From: Leifsonia sp. TF02-11
GTDB lineage: Bacteria; Actinomycetota; Actinomycetes; Actinomycetales; Microbacteriaceae
Direction: 5' to 3'
DNA length: 64,000 nucleotides
Assembly: GCF_017565305.1 (NCBI RefSeq)
Contig: NZ_JAGEKP010000001.1
Location: forward strand, 62,001-126,000
Part shown: piece by piece, positions 1-7,446 of the stretch
Layout of the letters: each line of letters opens with the position of its first letter
Position numbering within the stretch: position 1 is the stretch's first letter
The notes under the pieces: model-generated
What the model was told of the DNA's origin: nothing
The model's input: the letters and a program-made list of their open reading frames with translations, nothing else
The model's database searches: none
Translations under genes and position numbers: made by a program

Positions 1-238
1 CCAGCTTGGCGAGCACAGGGACGACCAGCGCGGAGAGCAGCAGCTGGGCCGCCTCGAACCAGTTGTAGTCGGCGTCGTGGATGCCGAGGTGCTTGACGAT
101 GTCGGAGATCAGCGGCACGTAATAGCCCTGCAGGATGCCGCTGGTGAGCTCGACCAGGGCGAGCCAGCCGATGAGGGCCGCCGTCGCGCCGATCGCGGTG
201 GTCGCCCGACGCTGGCCGACGGTCTTCTCCGATGTCAT
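1..238 (-). CDS. MFS transporter, N-terminal fragment
   Basis: This gene starts at an ATG on the minus strand and runs off the left edge, so only about 79 N-terminal residues are visible. They begin with a short polar stretch (MTSEKTVGQRR), then a hydrophobic helix with an internal Glu, then a loop (DADYNWFEAAQ) and a second hydrophobic helix. This layout of first helix, periplasmic loop and second helix fits a Major Facilitator Superfamily secondary transporter. The substrate cannot be read from this piece. It is divergent from the phosphoribosyltransferase gene, with about 40 bp between the start codons. Confidence 0.6.
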   Translation of the reverse strand, partial: MTSEKTVGQRRATTAIGATAALIGWLALVELTSGILQGYYVPLISDIVKHLGIHDADYNWFEAAQLLLSALVVPVLAKL

Positions 239-268
239 GCGCGGATGCTAACACCTGCCTCGCCCTTG

Positions 269-274
269 TACGGT
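269..274 (+). promoter_or_regulatory. -10 box TACGGT, leaderless promoter
   Basis: TACGGT ends 6 nt before the GTG start of the phosphoribosyltransferase gene, so transcription should begin at or next to the start codon. No Shine-Dalgarno sequence lies between them. Confidence 0.5.
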
Positions 275-280
275 AGAGAC

Positions 281-802
281 GTGGCCAGCGAACTCGACGA
301 TTCAGGTACAGGCGTTCTCGCGGAGACCGAACGGGAGGTCCTGGGCTGGCTCGAGTTCGGCGAGGCGTCGCGTCATCTCGCCGGGGAGGTCGTCGAATCC
401 GGCTTCGAACCCGACATGGTCGTGGCCATCGCGCGCGGCGGCCTGCTGCTCGCCGGTGCCATCTCGTACGCCCTCGGCATCAAGGCGTGCGGCGCGCTCA
501 ACGTGGAGTTCTACACGGGCGTCGACTCGCGCCTTCCCGAGCCGGTGGTGCTGCCTCCGATGCTCGACTCCTCCGCCCTCGAGGCCAAGCGGGTGCTGCT
601 GGTCGACGACGTGTCCGATTCCGGCCGAACCCTCGCCCTGGTGGTCGACCTGATCGCGGCCTCCGGTGCCGACGTGCGCACCGTGTGCCTCTACTCGAAG
701 CCGCACACCGTGCTCGAGCCCGATTTCGTCTGGCGTCGCACCGACCGCTGGATCACCTTCCCCTGGTCGGCGCTCCCGCCCGTCACCTCCGCCACGCACT
801 GA
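281..802 (+). CDS. Phosphoribosyltransferase family protein
   Basis: The 173-residue product is a type I phosphoribosyltransferase-fold protein. The diagnostic PRPP-binding loop VLLVDDVSDSGRT lies near residues 104-116, with the two adjacent acidic residues that contact ribose and the following Ser/Gly turn. An upstream MVVAIARGGLLLAG strand-loop matches the pyrophosphate-binding region. This places it with xanthine/hypoxanthine-type enzymes (purine salvage), but the base cannot be decided from sequence alone. The GTG start was chosen because a -10 box sits 6 nt upstream. An open frame extends further upstream but overlaps the divergent transporter. ung follows 39 nt downstream, probably co-transcribed. 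Confidence 0.8.
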   Translation: MASELDDSGTGVLAETEREVLGWLEFGEASRHLAGEVVESGFEPDMVVAIARGGLLLAGAISYALGIKACGALNVEFYTGVDSRLPEPVVLPPMLDSSALEAKRVLLVDDVSDSGRTLALVVDLIAASGADVRTVCLYSKPHTVLEPDFVWRRTDRWITFPWSALPPVTSATH

Positions 803-841
803 GCGTCGTGGCCCCGAAGCTCTGATGGCACGGAAACTCTG

Positions 842-1534
842 ATGCCGAAGTCCCTCACCGAGCTCGCCGCCGGCGGCTCGATGGATCCCGGCTGGGCCGG
901 AGCACTCGCTCCCGTCGCCGACCGGATCGCCGCGATGGGCGACTTCCTGCGCGCCGAGGTCGCCGCGGGGAGGCCGTATCTGCCGGCCGGCGAGAATGTG
1001 CTGCGCGCGTTCCGAGCGCCGTTCTCCGATGTGCGCGTGCTCATCGTGGGGCAGGACCCGTATCCGACGCCCGGCCACCCGATCGGCCTCTCGTTCGCGG
1101 TGGAACGGCACGTGCGCCCGATCCCGCGCAGCCTCCAGAACATCTACCGCGAACTACGCGACGACCTCGGCGTCGTTCCCCCGCAGCACGGCGACCTGAG
1201 CGCCTGGTCGAACAGCGGTGTGATGCTGCTCAACAGGGTGCTGACCGTGCGGCCGGGCGCTCCCGCCTCCCATCGGGGCGCCGGCTGGGAGCCGATCACC
1301 GAACACGCCATCCGCGCGCTGGTGTCGCGTGGCACACCGTTCGTGAGCATCCTGTGGGGGAGGGACGCCTCCACGCTGAAGCCCTTGCTCGACGGGAACC
1401 CGGTGATCGAGTCGCCGCACCCGAGCCCGCTGTCGGCTTCCCGCGGCTTCTTCGGATCGCGGCCCTTCTCGCGCAGCAACGCCCTCCTGGAGCGGCTCGG
1501 CGAACAGCCGGTGGACTGGTCGCTGGAGCCGTAA
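842..1534 (+). CDS. ung: Uracil-DNA glycosylase
   Basis: Family 1 uracil-DNA glycosylase removes uracil from DNA as the first step of base excision repair. The 230 residues match the usual length of the family. The water-activating motif [16 protein letters not shown] is near residue 70, with its catalytic Asp. The DNA-intercalation loop [18 protein letters not shown] is near residue 192, with the catalytic His. The ATG start has GGAA about 8 nt upstream. It lies just downstream of the phosphoribosyltransferase gene on the same strand. Confidence 0.97.
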   Translation: MPKSLTELAAGGSMDPGWAGALAPVADRIAAMGDFLRAEVAAGRPYLPAGENVLRAFRAPFSDVRVLIVGQDPYPTPGHPIGLSFAVERHVRPIPRSLQNIYRELRDDLGVVPPQHGDLSAWSNSGVMLLNRVLTVRPGAPASHRGAGWEPITEHAIRALVSRGTPFVSILWGRDASTLKPLLDGNPVIESPHPSPLSASRGFFGSRPFSRSNALLERLGEQPVDWSLEP

Positions 1535-1557
1535 CGCGGCCGAAACGCCGCACGACG

Positions 1558-1563
1558 TACTCT
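1558..1563 (+). promoter_or_regulatory. -10 box TACTCT
   Basis: TACTCT should start transcription near position 1570. That gives a leader of about 20 nt carrying the GGAGG (1579-1583) used by the acetyltransferase gene. Confidence 0.35.
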
Positions 1564-1588
1564 TGTCGTGCACACTACGGAGGTCGCA

Positions 1589-2167
1589 GTGCTGGAAGAG
1601 GAATACGAGTCGCGTCGGGTGCTCCCGCGTCACCTGCGCAAGCCGGAGCCGCAGGAGGCGCCGTTCGACTACACCCTCCGCGAGGCACGGCCGGAAGACC
1701 TTCCGCACGTGCGCGAGATCTACAACCACTACGTCGCCAACAGCACCGTCACCTTCGACGAGGATGCGATGACGCTCAAGGAGTGGAAGGACAAGTTCGC
1801 CTACCTCCACAAGCTCGGCATGCCGTTCATCGTCGCCGAGTCGTCCAGCGGGCAGATCCTCGGCTACGCCCTGGTGACGCCGTGGAAGCAGAAGCGCGCG
1901 TACCGATTCACGGTCGAGAACTCGATCTACCTGGGCGCGGCCTCCACGGGCAAGGGCCTCGGGCCCGTGCTCATGCAGGAGCTGATCGACCGGTCGAAGG
2001 CTGCGGGCCTCAAGGAGATGATCGCCGTCATCGCCGACAAGGGCGCGGAGGCCTCGATCAAGATGCACGAGAACTTCGGCTTCACCGAGATCGGCCGGAT
2101 GGGACGGGTCGGCTACAAGTTCGAGCGCTGGCTCGGGACGGTGCTGATGCAGAAGTCGCTCAAGTAA
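1589..2167 (+). CDS. GNAT acetyltransferase, phosphinothricin/methionine-sulfoximine N-acetyltransferase type
   Basis: The 192-residue product has the Pat/MnaT-type GNAT fold. The N-terminal part contains LREARPEDLPHVREIYNHYV, typical of the family, followed by TVTFDEDAMT. The central ENSIYLGAASTGKGLG carries the acetyl-CoA pyrophosphate loop, and the C-terminal HENFGFTEIGRMGRVGYKF is the usual last strand. Such enzymes acetylate small amines such as phosphinothricin or methionine sulfone; the true substrate is unknown. An earlier in-frame GTG at 1568 is possible, but GGAGG lies 5 nt before the GTG at 1589, which decides the start. The C-terminus (WLGTVLMQKSLK) is slightly longer than in short members. 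Confidence 0.8.
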   Translation: MLEEEYESRRVLPRHLRKPEPQEAPFDYTLREARPEDLPHVREIYNHYVANSTVTFDEDAMTLKEWKDKFAYLHKLGMPFIVAESSSGQILGYALVTPWKQKRAYRFTVENSIYLGAASTGKGLGPVLMQELIDRSKAAGLKEMIAVIADKGAEASIKMHENFGFTEIGRMGRVGYKFERWLGTVLMQKSLK

Positions 2168-2207
2168 CGCTTCGGACACGCGTGCCGCGGCGGCCTTCGT
2201 CGTGCGA

Positions 2208-2213
2208 TAGCCT
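2208..2213 (+). promoter_or_regulatory. -10 box TAGCCT
   Basis: This is a candidate promoter for the first lipoprotein gene. Initiation near 2220 would give a leader of about 37 nt with a GGGGGAA ribosome-binding site just before the ATG. Confidence 0.35.
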
Positions 2214-2256
2214 GCAAAGGTGCCGAGGCGACTCGGTCGTATGAACCCGGGGGAAT

Positions 2257-3318
2257 ATGCGTCGCACGTCTGTCTCCGCTGCCGCGCTCGCGGCAGTGGT
2301 CGCCCTGATTCTCGCGGGGTGTGCCGCGCCCGCGCACGAAGCCACTCCCTCCGCAGCGACGCCCCCACCGACGCCGACGCCGACGTCGAGCGCGGCGGCG
2401 GCACCGACCCTGCGTGTTCCGGCGACCTGTGACCAGTTGGCGTCGGCGAGCGTGCTCGCCGACGGATTCCGTACAAAGGTCGTCGCGCAGAAGGTCACAC
2501 CGCCGCGGAGTCCCGCCGCTTACGCCGACGAGAGGGTAGGAGCCCTGTCATGCCGCTGGGAGTCGCCCGAGCGCTGGCCTGGCACGACGCAGGCGGCGAT
2601 CAACGCGTGGCTTACCGTCGTGCCCGGAGCGACGAGCGCGGCTGTCGAGCACGAGAAGACCGGCGGATGGGGTCCGGGGACGCCGCTCGACAATGCAACC
2701 GAGGGTTTCCAGTTCTGCGCGCGCGAACAGTTCCAGCTGTGTGGTTTCGTCGCGCGAGTCGGAGGCTACGGCATCTCCGGCGGTGTCTGGGACTACGGGG
2801 ATGCGACCTACGAATCCCAGTCCGCCGCCCTCCACGCACTCGTATCGTCGAGCATCCCGTCCGTTGCCGGCCTCCCGTCGCCCGTCGCGCTCTGGCAGCC
2901 CACATCCGCCACACTGCGTGGAGCCTCCGACTGCGACGGACTGCTGACCCCCGACCAGATCAGCGCGGCGACCGGCCGGGAGGACGCGTACGAGGTCAAG
3001 GCAGACGGTGGTGAGAACGCGCTCTCGACGCTGGAGGCGAACGGGCTCGTCGGCTCCTACTATTGCGCGTTCAGTGTCGGAACCGATCAGGGGGTCCGCG
3101 CCTCTGTGCTCCCGGGCGGTGCGTCGTATGCGCTCGCCACACGACCGGCCGACGCGGTCGATGTCGCCGGACTCGGCACGTCGGCATATCGGACCAGCGA
3201 CGAAATCGACGTCATCGCCGACTCAGGATGGGTGCAGGTGAGCGCGTCCCCCGGTTCTGCCGACGGTGCTGCACTGATCGCACTGGCGAAGCAGGTGCTC
3301 GCGAACGTCTCTGGCTGA
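2257..3318 (+). CDS. Secreted lipoprotein, paralogue of the gene at 5406
   Basis: The 353-residue product has a type II signal peptide: a short basic start (MRRT), a hydrophobic core and the lipobox LAGC near residue 22. A Pro/Thr/Ala linker follows, then a mature domain beginning LRVPATCDQL. It should be anchored to the outer face of the membrane. The family is not recognised. It shares layout and blocks with the lipoprotein at 5406: the LRVP-TCD start, a VGALSC/AGALIC block, VLPGGAS and a C-terminal WVQVS followed by ANVS. The two are clearly paralogues. Several Cys pairs suggest disulfides. A GGGGGAA precedes the ATG. Confidence 0.8.
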   Translation: MRRTSVSAAALAAVVALILAGCAAPAHEATPSAATPPPTPTPTSSAAAAPTLRVPATCDQLASASVLADGFRTKVVAQKVTPPRSPAAYADERVGALSCRWESPERWPGTTQAAINAWLTVVPGATSAAVEHEKTGGWGPGTPLDNATEGFQFCAREQFQLCGFVARVGGYGISGGVWDYGDATYESQSAALHALVSSSIPSVAGLPSPVALWQPTSATLRGASDCDGLLTPDQISAATGREDAYEVKADGGENALSTLEANGLVGSYYCAFSVGTDQGVRASVLPGGASYALATRPADAVDVAGLGTSAYRTSDEIDVIADSGWVQVSASPGSADGAALIALAKQVLANVSG

Positions 3319-3336
3319 GGGACGCCTTGACGGTTT

Positions 3337-3673
3337 GTGCTGTTCGTGTTCGACGGCGCGCACATCACCGTGCAGGCCAACGCTGCCGGAGCACGCGCTG
3401 TCGAATACACCTTCACGGGCGACGAGTTCCGAGAGGGATGTACACGGGCTGGTCCGAGCTCCCGTTCGTCGTTCAGGCCGTCGAGCGCTGGTTCGGCGAC
3501 GGAGCCGATCGCCCGCGCGTCCGGCGTGGCGATCGACGACCTCTTCTACGGGGAGCACCGCTGCGGATCGTGGCAGGCGCAGAGCCAGCGGTGGCGGCTA
3601 CCGAGCCCTCGAGGTGCTGCTGAAGGCGCGTCACCGCGTGGGGCGCGGGCTGCGCCGGCTCCGGATGGCCTGA
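3337..3673 (+). pseudogene. Decayed gene with at least three frameshifts
   Basis: Four consecutive protein-like segments lie in different frames: LFVFDGAHITVQANAAGARA onwards (frame 1), MYTGWSELPFVVQAVERWFG (frame 3), GVAIDDLFYGEHRCGSWQAQ (frame 1) and YRALEVLLKARHRVGRGLRR (frame 2), ending at a TGA. Each uses the G/C-ending codons typical of real genes here, so one ORF broken by indels is the simplest reading. The family is not recognised. The fragment begins about 20 nt after the lipoprotein stop. Assembly errors could mimic this. Confidence 0.5.
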
Positions 3674-3712
3674 CACTCACCGAACTCCTCCCGTCGGGGG
3701 CCCGCGGGCCGC

Positions 3713-3718
3713 TAGGCT
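3713..3718 (+). promoter_or_regulatory. -10 box TAGGCT, leaderless promoter
   Basis: TAGGCT ends 6 nt before the GTG start of the EXPERA-like gene. Confidence 0.5.
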
Positions 3719-3724
3719 CGCCCC

Positions 3725-4273
3725 GTGACCACCGCCACCTCCGACACCGGCCAGGTCGCCTCCGCCGCGCCAGCGACGCCCGCGAACCTCCCGCTGCGCA
3801 AGCGCCCGTTCGACATCTTCTTCGTCGTGATGTTCTCGCTGTTCAGCCTGACCTGCATCATCAGCGATGCCATCCCGACCCTCGGCATCCCGCAGACGGC
3901 GACGACGACGAACATCCTCGCCCAGTGGAACTACACGTACTCGTCGCAGTACGACCCGCTCTACATGCACGAAGCGCTGTGGCTGAGGTTCATCACCGGC
4001 ACGAGCGCGTTCGTCTACCTGCCGTTCTACATCCTGCTCATCGTCTGCCTGGTGAAGGGCTTCAACTGGATCCAACTGTTCTGCGTGATCTACGCGACGA
4101 TGATCATCAGCCTGACGGCCATCCCGATCTTCGGCGTCGAGTTCTTCGGGCCGGTGGGGGAGCGCACGCCGAACCCCGTGGTCTTCCTGCTCTACAACGG
4201 CCCCTACGTGCTGGTGCCGCTGCTGCTGCTCATCCGGATGCGCAAGCCCATGCCGTTCACCAGGAGGTTCTGA
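3725..4273 (+). CDS. EXPERA/emopamil-binding-like membrane protein
   Basis: The 182-residue product has four predicted membrane helices: PFDIFFVVMFSLFSLTC, a pair covering FITGTSAFVYLPFYILLIVCL and IQLFCVIYATMIISLTAIPI, and a last one around LLYNGPYVLVPLLLLIRM. The acidic residue after helix 1 (IISDAIP), the DPLYMHEALWLRF segment before helix 2 and the NPVVFLLYNGPY segment before helix 4 resemble the EXPERA fold (TMEM97/emopamil-binding proteins). Eukaryotic members act in sterol metabolism, but no function should be inferred for this bacterial one. The transcript looks leaderless. A 74-codon gene follows after a 1-nt gap. Confidence 0.6.
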   Translation: MTTATSDTGQVASAAPATPANLPLRKRPFDIFFVVMFSLFSLTCIISDAIPTLGIPQTATTTNILAQWNYTYSSQYDPLYMHEALWLRFITGTSAFVYLPFYILLIVCLVKGFNWIQLFCVIYATMIISLTAIPIFGVEFFGPVGERTPNPVVFLLYNGPYVLVPLLLLIRMRKPMPFTRRF

Positions 4274-4274
4274 C

Positions 4275-4499
4275 ATGCCGCTGCTGGAAGATCTGTCCGT
4301 CTACGAGGACGGCGACGTGTTCTCGGTCTACGACCACTCGTACGAAGACGAGGACGCCGTGCCCGACCGCGGCCGCCCGCTCGGGACGATCGCGCGCACG
4401 GCCGGGGGCGACTACGTGCCGGACGGAGTGGGCGCGATCTTCCCGTGGGTGCAGCCGGCACGGACGCTCGACGACGCGCTGGCGGCGTTCGTCGGCTGA
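4275..4499 (+). CDS. Conserved-looking small acidic protein
   Basis: The 74-residue product is rich in Asp and Glu (EDGDVFSVYDHSYEDEDAVP) and has no membrane segment or signal peptide. The start ATG lies one nucleotide after the stop of the membrane protein gene, and AGGAGG overlaps the end of that gene, so translation is probably coupled. No family is recognised. Codon use is typical of the neighbourhood, supporting a real gene. Confidence 0.65.
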   Translation: MPLLEDLSVYEDGDVFSVYDHSYEDEDAVPDRGRPLGTIARTAGGDYVPDGVGAIFPWVQPARTLDDALAAFVG

Positions 4500-4519
4500 G
4501 CCTGCGCGTGGGCCTCAGT

Positions 4520-4858
4520 TCAGGAGGCCGGGTGGCGACCGCCGAGCTCCAGGAGGCCGACGCCGCCGATCAGCAGAAGCAGGCCGAGGATCTGCACCCA
4601 GGTAAGCGACTCCTTGAAGAAGATCCACGAGATCACGGCGATCACGGCCACTCCGACGGCCGACCAGATCGCGTAGGCGACGCCGAGCGGCACTCCGCGG
4701 GAGAGCGACTGCGACAGGGCGAAGAACGACGCAACGTAGCCGACCACCACGATCGCGAACGCCCACCATTTGGGGTTCTCGCCCGACGTGAACTTGAGGA
4801 ACGTGGTCGCGACGACCTCCGTCGCGATGGCGACGGCGAGGAAGATGTAACCCAGCAC
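4520..4858 (-). CDS. SMR-family small multidrug efflux protein (EmrE/QacE type)
   Basis: The 112-residue product has the four tight membrane helices of the small multidrug resistance family. The essential Glu of helix 1 is present in IFLAVAIATEVVATTFLKF, and helices 2-4 include the AYAIWSAVGV and GLLLLIGGVGLL stretches. It would act as an antiparallel dimer exchanging cationic compounds for protons. It is convergent with the acidic protein and divergent from the VOC gene. The start is a GTG exactly 6 nt after a TAGCGT -10 box on the same strand, so the mRNA is probably leaderless. Confidence 0.9.
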   Translation of the reverse strand: MLGYIFLAVAIATEVVATTFLKFTSGENPKWWAFAIVVVGYVASFFALSQSLSRGVPLGVAYAIWSAVGVAVIAVISWIFFKESLTWVQILGLLLLIGGVGLLELGGRHPAS

Positions 4859-4864
4859 ACCCCC

Positions 4865-4870
4865 ACGCTA
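4865..4870 (-). promoter_or_regulatory. -10 box TAGCGT, leaderless promoter
   Basis: On the minus strand TAGCGT ends 6 nt before the GTG of the SMR gene. It lies in a 32-bp divergent intergenic gap. Confidence 0.5.
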
Positions 4871-4890
4871 GCGATCGGAAGGAATCACGG

Positions 4891-5307
4891 ATGGACGACA
4901 CGACACGGGTGCGACAGCTGCGCATCGTGGTGGAGGCCGAAGACTACGACGCGGCGCTCGCATTCTTCCGCGACGTGCTCGGCCTCCCCGAGCAGGAGAG
5001 CTACGCGGGGGACGGCGGTGCGCGGGTGGCGATCCTCGACGCGGGAAGGGCGACGCTCGAACTCGCGAACCCGGCCCAGAAGGCGATGATCGACGACGTG
5101 GAAGTCGGCCGCCCGGTCGCACCGCACATCCGGCTGGCCTTCGAGGTGGGCGACGGGCGCTCTGTCACCGCACGGCTGGTGGAGGCCGGTGCCGAGCTGA
5201 TCGCGCCGCCGACGATCACTCCGTGGAACTCGCTGAACTCGCGGCTGGCGACGCCGGCAGAGCTTCAGGTGACGGTGTTCCAGGAGCTCGATTCAACCGA
5301 ACCATAA
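4891..5307 (+). CDS. VOC (glyoxalase/bleomycin-resistance fold) protein
   Basis: The 138-residue product shows the paired beta-alpha-beta-beta-beta modules of the vicinal oxygen chelate superfamily. The first module is LRIVVEAEDYDAALAFFRDVLGLPE followed by ATLELANP; the second starts at HIRLAFEVGD and ends with LQVTVFQEL. Metal-ligand candidates include the Glu in the first module and the Glu at its end. The substrate cannot be predicted. AAGGAA lies upstream of the ATG. Confidence 0.8.
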   Translation: MDDTTRVRQLRIVVEAEDYDAALAFFRDVLGLPEQESYAGDGGARVAILDAGRATLELANPAQKAMIDDVEVGRPVAPHIRLAFEVGDGRSVTARLVEAGAELIAPPTITPWNSLNSRLATPAELQVTVFQELDSTEP

Positions 5308-5347
5308 CGATCCGGGCATTCGAACGACCCGAGGGCGGTGATTCTCG

Positions 5348-5353
5348 TAGGAT
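5348..5353 (+). promoter_or_regulatory. -10 box TAGGAT
   Basis: This is a candidate promoter inside the 98-nt gap before the second lipoprotein gene. It would give a leader of about 45 nt containing AGGGGGA. Confidence 0.35.
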
Positions 5354-5405
5354 CAGCCTGATCGGTTCGAAGGGAACCGCGACATCGACGCGACCAGGGG
5401 GACGG

Positions 5406-6488
5406 ATGGGAGCACGGCGTTCGGGGCCGGCAGTCGGGCTGATCCTGCTCATACTCCTCACGGCATGCACCGCTCCGACCACCGGCTCGCCGACACGGAC
5501 GCCACAGCCGGCGATACCGGAACCGACGGCGACCGCCGCCTCTGCCCCGAGCCTCCGGGTGCCGACCACTTGCGATGTGCTAGCCCCGGCCGCGCTGGCA
5601 AGCGCCGCCGCCGCCGCGGATGTACGCCTGCTGGAGTGGTCCCCCACCTCGCCGAGCCCGGTCGAGTACTCCGATTCACGGGCGGGCGCGCTGATCTGCG
5701 AGTACCAAGGCAACGGTTCGCCGGCCTCGCCGCGGATCGAGCCCGACGTGTTCGTGGGCGTGCTCCCGACCCTCGGCCACAATGAGGGCTTCGGGGACAG
5801 TGTGGGCGAAGTGGGGATCGCCGTGACCGGCGACGAGTACTTCAGCTGTCCCGCGTCGTACCCGAACGGGTGCTTCTTCGGCGCGATCATCGGTGGGTAT
5901 CAGCTCACCGGCACGGTTCAGGTCGCCGACCGCAGCGTCATCGACGCCGCCCAGGCGAGACGCGTCTTCGACACCGCGGAGTCCGTCGTCCGCTCGCTCG
6001 CGGAGCCGGCCCCCCTCTGGGAACCGGCCGGCGGCAGCCTCCGTGGGGCGTGGACCGCACAGGAGCTCGCCACCGAGGAGAGCGTCGCCGCCGCTCTCGG
6101 TGTTCCGTCCGTCCGCGTCATCAGGGGAGAGGGCGGCGAATACGCGATCAGCCGGTTGCTCTCGACCGCGTTGAGTGGGACATACTGGGCGACCTACGCG
6201 GATGACAACCGCCAGGCGATCGTCTCGATCGCCGTTCTCCCCGGCGGCGCGTCGTTCTACGACGAGGCCAAGCGGAGGCCGCTTACGGGGACCACTGATG
6301 TTCACGCCGTCACCGGGGTCGGTGACGACGCGTACCTCTCGACATTCCGTCCCACCGTGTCCGGTGCCCCCGGAGACCCGATCCAGTACTTCGACGTCAA
6401 GGTGAAGAACAGCTGGGTCCAGGTGAGCGATGCCTCGCCCGCCGTGCTCGAACAGCTCGCACGCGAGGTCATCGCGAACCTGTCTTGA
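5406..6488 (+). CDS. Secreted lipoprotein, paralogue of the gene at 2257
   Basis: The 360-residue product has a lipoprotein signal peptide with lipobox LTAC near residue 21, followed by a Thr/Pro-rich linker and a mature domain starting LRVPTTCDVL. It shares its overall plan and several blocks with the lipoprotein at 2257, including the ending NSWVQVSDASP...VIANLS. No catalytic motif is seen and the family is unknown. The open frame extends upstream, but the ATG at the signal peptide has AGGGGGA six nucleotides before it and was chosen. Confidence 0.8.
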   Translation: MGARRSGPAVGLILLILLTACTAPTTGSPTRTPQPAIPEPTATAASAPSLRVPTTCDVLAPAALASAAAAADVRLLEWSPTSPSPVEYSDSRAGALICEYQGNGSPASPRIEPDVFVGVLPTLGHNEGFGDSVGEVGIAVTGDEYFSCPASYPNGCFFGAIIGGYQLTGTVQVADRSVIDAAQARRVFDTAESVVRSLAEPAPLWEPAGGSLRGAWTAQELATEESVAAALGVPSVRVIRGEGGEYAISRLLSTALSGTYWATYADDNRQAIVSIAVLPGGASFYDEAKRRPLTGTTDVHAVTGVGDDAYLSTFRPTVSGAPGDPIQYFDVKVKNSWVQVSDASPAVLEQLAREVIANLS

Positions 6489-6608
6489 GTCTCCTATGAG
6501 TCTGCTGCGCATCCGGTCATGTCGGTCGGCGGCCACCTAGGCTGACGTCGACGACATCGTCGGACGGCCCGCGTGGCGGGTCGGCCGAGTGAGGCCGATG
6601 GCACAAAT

Positions 6609-6637
6609 CGTGGCCGGGAGCAGTGCTCCCGGCCACG
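6609..6637 (+). terminator. Hairpin terminator between convergent genes
   Basis: This is a perfect 13-bp stem (CGTGGCCGGGAGC and its complement) with a 3-nt loop. There is no U tract, which is common in high-GC actinobacteria. It lies between the lipoprotein and the convergent ABC permease, so it can serve both. Confidence 0.7.
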
Positions 6638-6663
6638 TCCATGTCCGGCGGTCCCTGAGCGGG

Positions 6664-7446
6664 TCAGCTGCGCGGGGTCGCCCTCGCGAGCACCGCGTAG
6701 CCGGCCGCGGCCGCGAGTGCGGTCGGAACGAGCAGCCAGGCCGTCACGCCGACCGGGCCGTTAGCGACCAGCCAGTCGCCGACCGCCGGCCAGCTGCCGG
6801 TGAAGGTGATCAGCGCCGCCCCGCCCACGAGCACCAGCGTCAGGCCGGCGAAGAAGCCGAGGACGCCGTACATGCGCCACCGCATGAACAGCGAGGCCGA
6901 GAGCGCGCCGACCGCGAAGAAGAACAGCATCAGGCCGAACACGGAGAACAGCCGGCCTGCGAAGTTCTCGTCGGCGAAGTACACCGACGTGAACAGGTGG
7001 CCGCCGAGGCCCCAGCCGTTCGTCCACTCCTCGATGGTCGAGAGGAGCGTGAAGCCGATCGAGTATCCCGCGGAGAGCAGCAGGAAGGTGAGGCCGGAGC
7101 CCAGGGTGAAGTCGCGGCGGGTCACGCTGTAGCCGAGCGCGAACGGGAACGTCGCCGAGATCACCTGGATGCCCACCACGAGCATGTAGACGAAGATGTA
7201 GAACGCTCCGCCGCTCCACTGCGTCCCCTCCAGCGCCTTGGCCCGGTCGGCCGGCGCGGTGGCGCCCCAGATGATCCACCAGATCAGCCAGTTGACCAGC
7301 CAGATGAAGAACATGATCATCACCGGCACCCAGATCGTGGTCCACTTGTTCACCAGGTTGAGGCGGACGACGCGCCAGATGCGCGCGCCGACACCCGGGC
7401 CGGCGTTCTGCGCCGGGGCGCCGGGGTTGTGCGTGATGGCGGTCAT
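6664..7446 (-). CDS. ABC transporter permease subunit
   Basis: The 260-residue integral membrane protein has about six helices: WVPVMIMFFIWLVNWLIWWI near residue 45, then YIFVYMLVVGIQVIS, FLLLSAGYSIGFTLL, FSVFGLMLFFFAVGALSASL, VLGFFAGLTLVLVGGAAL and a last Ala-rich one. Its ATG overlaps the stop of the ATPase gene by 4 nt, so the two form one transporter. With the YtrA-type GntR gene at the head of the operon it resembles Gram-positive ABC-2-like systems answering to cell-envelope stress. The substrate is unknown. Confidence 0.8.
   Translation of the reverse strand: MTAITHNPGAPAQNAGPGVGARIWRVVRLNLVNKWTTIWVPVMIMFFIWLVNWLIWWIIWGATAPADRAKALEGTQWSGGAFYIFVYMLVVGIQVISATFPFALGYSVTRRDFTLGSGLTFLLLSAGYSIGFTLLSTIEEWTNGWGLGGHLFTSVYFADENFAGRLFSVFGLMLFFFAVGALSASLFMRWRMYGVLGFFAGLTLVLVGGAALITFTGSWPAVGDWLVANGPVGVTAWLLVPTALAAAAGYAVLARATPRS

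Noticed and set aside
77-802. Phosphoribosyltransferase starting at 77
   Set aside because: The first 68 codons are antisense to the transporter gene and do not resemble the family. A -10 box supports the GTG at 281.
1568-2167. Acetyltransferase start at the GTG at 1568
   Set aside because: The first seven codons would include the ribosome-binding site GGAGG that is properly placed for the GTG at 1589.
3335-4605. 422-codon ORF covering the decayed gene and the EXPERA-like gene
   Set aside because: It changes from coding-like to shadow sequence part way and overlaps two well-formed downstream genes in another frame.
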